Below, one piece after another: positions 5,745 through 6,316 of a DNA stretch of 6,316 bases. The notes beneath the pieces were generated by a model that was not told where the DNA came from, did no database searches, and worked only from the letters and a program-made list of their open reading frames with translations. This DNA is from Candidatus Pacearchaeota archaeon (lineage in GTDB: Archaea > Nanoarchaeota > Nanoarchaeia > Pacearchaeales > GW2011-AR1), in contig NZAS01000195.1 in NCBI GenBank assembly GCA_002686195.1, positions 1 through 6,316 of the forward strand, written 5' to 3'. Every line of letters begins with the position of its first letter. Positions within the stretch are counted from its first letter, which is position 1. Made by a program: the position numbers and the translations under genes.

Positions 5745-6316
5745 TATATTTCGACCTCCCATATGAGTTTGTTAAAAATTTTAAATGTCATTCCGATATC
5801 GTAACGAGCGTCATGGAGCTTGCTTTCGTCAAATTTAATATCATAGTCTTTAAGCAATTGTTTTTGGTTAGTTTTTAGCCCTCTTTTGCGAAACTCATGT
5901 AACTTATATTGCCAATTAATCAATGGTTCGCTTTTGCTTTTTTTAATTTTTTCTTTGGCGGCTTTCGCGATGCAGTTTGTATCGATAATTCTGTCTACGT
6001 AGGAGAAGTCTGACTTGAGTTTGAGTAATTTACGATAAATATTGTGGATATAAACATCAAACCCTAATAAATTATGGCCAAGAACCAAATAAGAAGGGTC
6101 ATAAAGATATTTTTCAAATTCCTGAAGGATGGCTGCTGCATCTGTAGCGTTTTTTTCATAATGGCGACGATTAAAACGGCAAATCTTGGCTGCTTCGGGG
6201 CTAATGTTTAAAACAGGCCACTTAATTAATCGATCAAAACTTTTTATGAGCTTCTTCCCTTGGAAAATGCCATACCCTAATTGCCATGGCTTATTGTCTG
6301 AGTTCAAAAGATTTAG
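5744..6316 (-). CDS. DEDDh-family 3'-5' exonuclease (DnaQ/epsilon-like), 5' end cut by the window edge
   Basis: Likely proofreading exonuclease that removes mispaired 3' ends for the polymerase encoded next to it. 190 residues are visible. The reading frame stays open to the window edge (codons Leu-Asn-Leu precede the TTG at 6307), so the true start is upstream. The visible N-terminus (NKPWQLGYGIF) matches the beta strand that follows the Exo I motif (DxE), so the missing part should carry the D-x-E metal ligands. Exo II is seen as GHNLLGFD (Asn82 and Asp87, counted from the edge). Exo III is HDARYD (His168, Asp173), the DEDDh signature shared with DnaQ epsilon and RNase T. About 55 lysine-rich residues lie between Exo II and Exo III. 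The stop TAA at 5746-5744 shares its last A with the polymerase ATG (TAATG), and the polymerase ribosome binding site lies inside this gene. A role in DNA or RNA trimming other than proofreading is possible. The family call is firm, the role inferred. Confidence 0.85.
   Translation of the reverse strand, partial: LNLLNSDNKPWQLGYGIFQGKKLIKSFDRLIKWPVLNISPEAAKICRFNRRHYEKNATDAAAILQEFEKYLYDPSYLVLGHNLLGFDVYIHNIYRKLLKLKSDFSYVDRIIDTNCIAKAAKEKIKKSKSEPLINWQYKLHEFRKRGLKTNQKQLLKDYDIKFDESKLHDARYDIGMTFKIFNKLIWEVEI
5754..5760 (-). promoter_or_regulatory. Shine-Dalgarno site that decides the polymerase start
   Basis: On the minus strand GGGAGGT lies 9 bases before the ATG at 5744-5742, an almost ideal anti-16S match and spacing. 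The alternative in-frame ATG at 5762-5760 sits directly on top of this element and has no site of its own. The polymerase therefore most likely starts at 5744. Confidence 0.8.

Noticed and set aside
5745..5762. Polymerase start at the ATG at 5762
   Set aside because: That ATG overlaps the Shine-Dalgarno sequence used by the ATG at 5744 and has no site of its own. The extra residues add no family similarity.
5744..6307. Complete exonuclease gene starting with TTG at 6307
   Set aside because: The frame is open to the window edge and the Exo I motif, essential to the family, would lie upstream. The gene is partial and the TTG is an internal Leu codon.

Overview
The window looks like part of a double-stranded DNA phage genome (or a prophage or virome contig). 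All supported genes lie on the minus strand and are packed end to end with overlaps or gaps of 2 to 25 bases. The reasons for calling it viral are a stripped-down replicative polymerase, a neighbouring proofreading exonuclease, a Clp ATPase, and then a run of tiny genes: a holin-like membrane peptide, a Gly-Pro repeat protein and a small structural-looking protein. The host cannot be read from the sequence. The Shine-Dalgarno sites and the DnaE and Clp families point to a bacterial host.

Region by region in the direction of transcription (right to left): 6316-5744 holds the 3' part of a DEDDh 3'-5' exonuclease gene whose start lies beyond the window. 5744-3174 encodes a DnaE-type (C-family) DNA polymerase III alpha subunit that begins just after the place where the usual N-terminal PHP domain would end. 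3177-772 encodes a ClpC/ClpA-type double-ring AAA+ unfoldase with both ATPase sites and a ClpP-docking-type loop. A 25-base gap containing a perfect TATAAT follows. The last part holds three small genes: 746-549 (65 aa, membrane), 546-283 (87 aa, Gly-Pro repeat) and 280-35 (81 aa, unknown).

The first three genes form one translationally coupled unit. The exonuclease stop overlaps the polymerase start (TAATG) and the polymerase stop overlaps the clp start (ATGA). This suggests one replication cassette: a polymerase without PHP, a separate proofreader made in step with it, and an unfoldase that may remodel or help degrade replication or host proteins. The small genes differ in base composition and function and may be a separate, later-expressed block. 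The only gene-free stretches are the 25-base gap and the last 34 bases, where I see no terminator.
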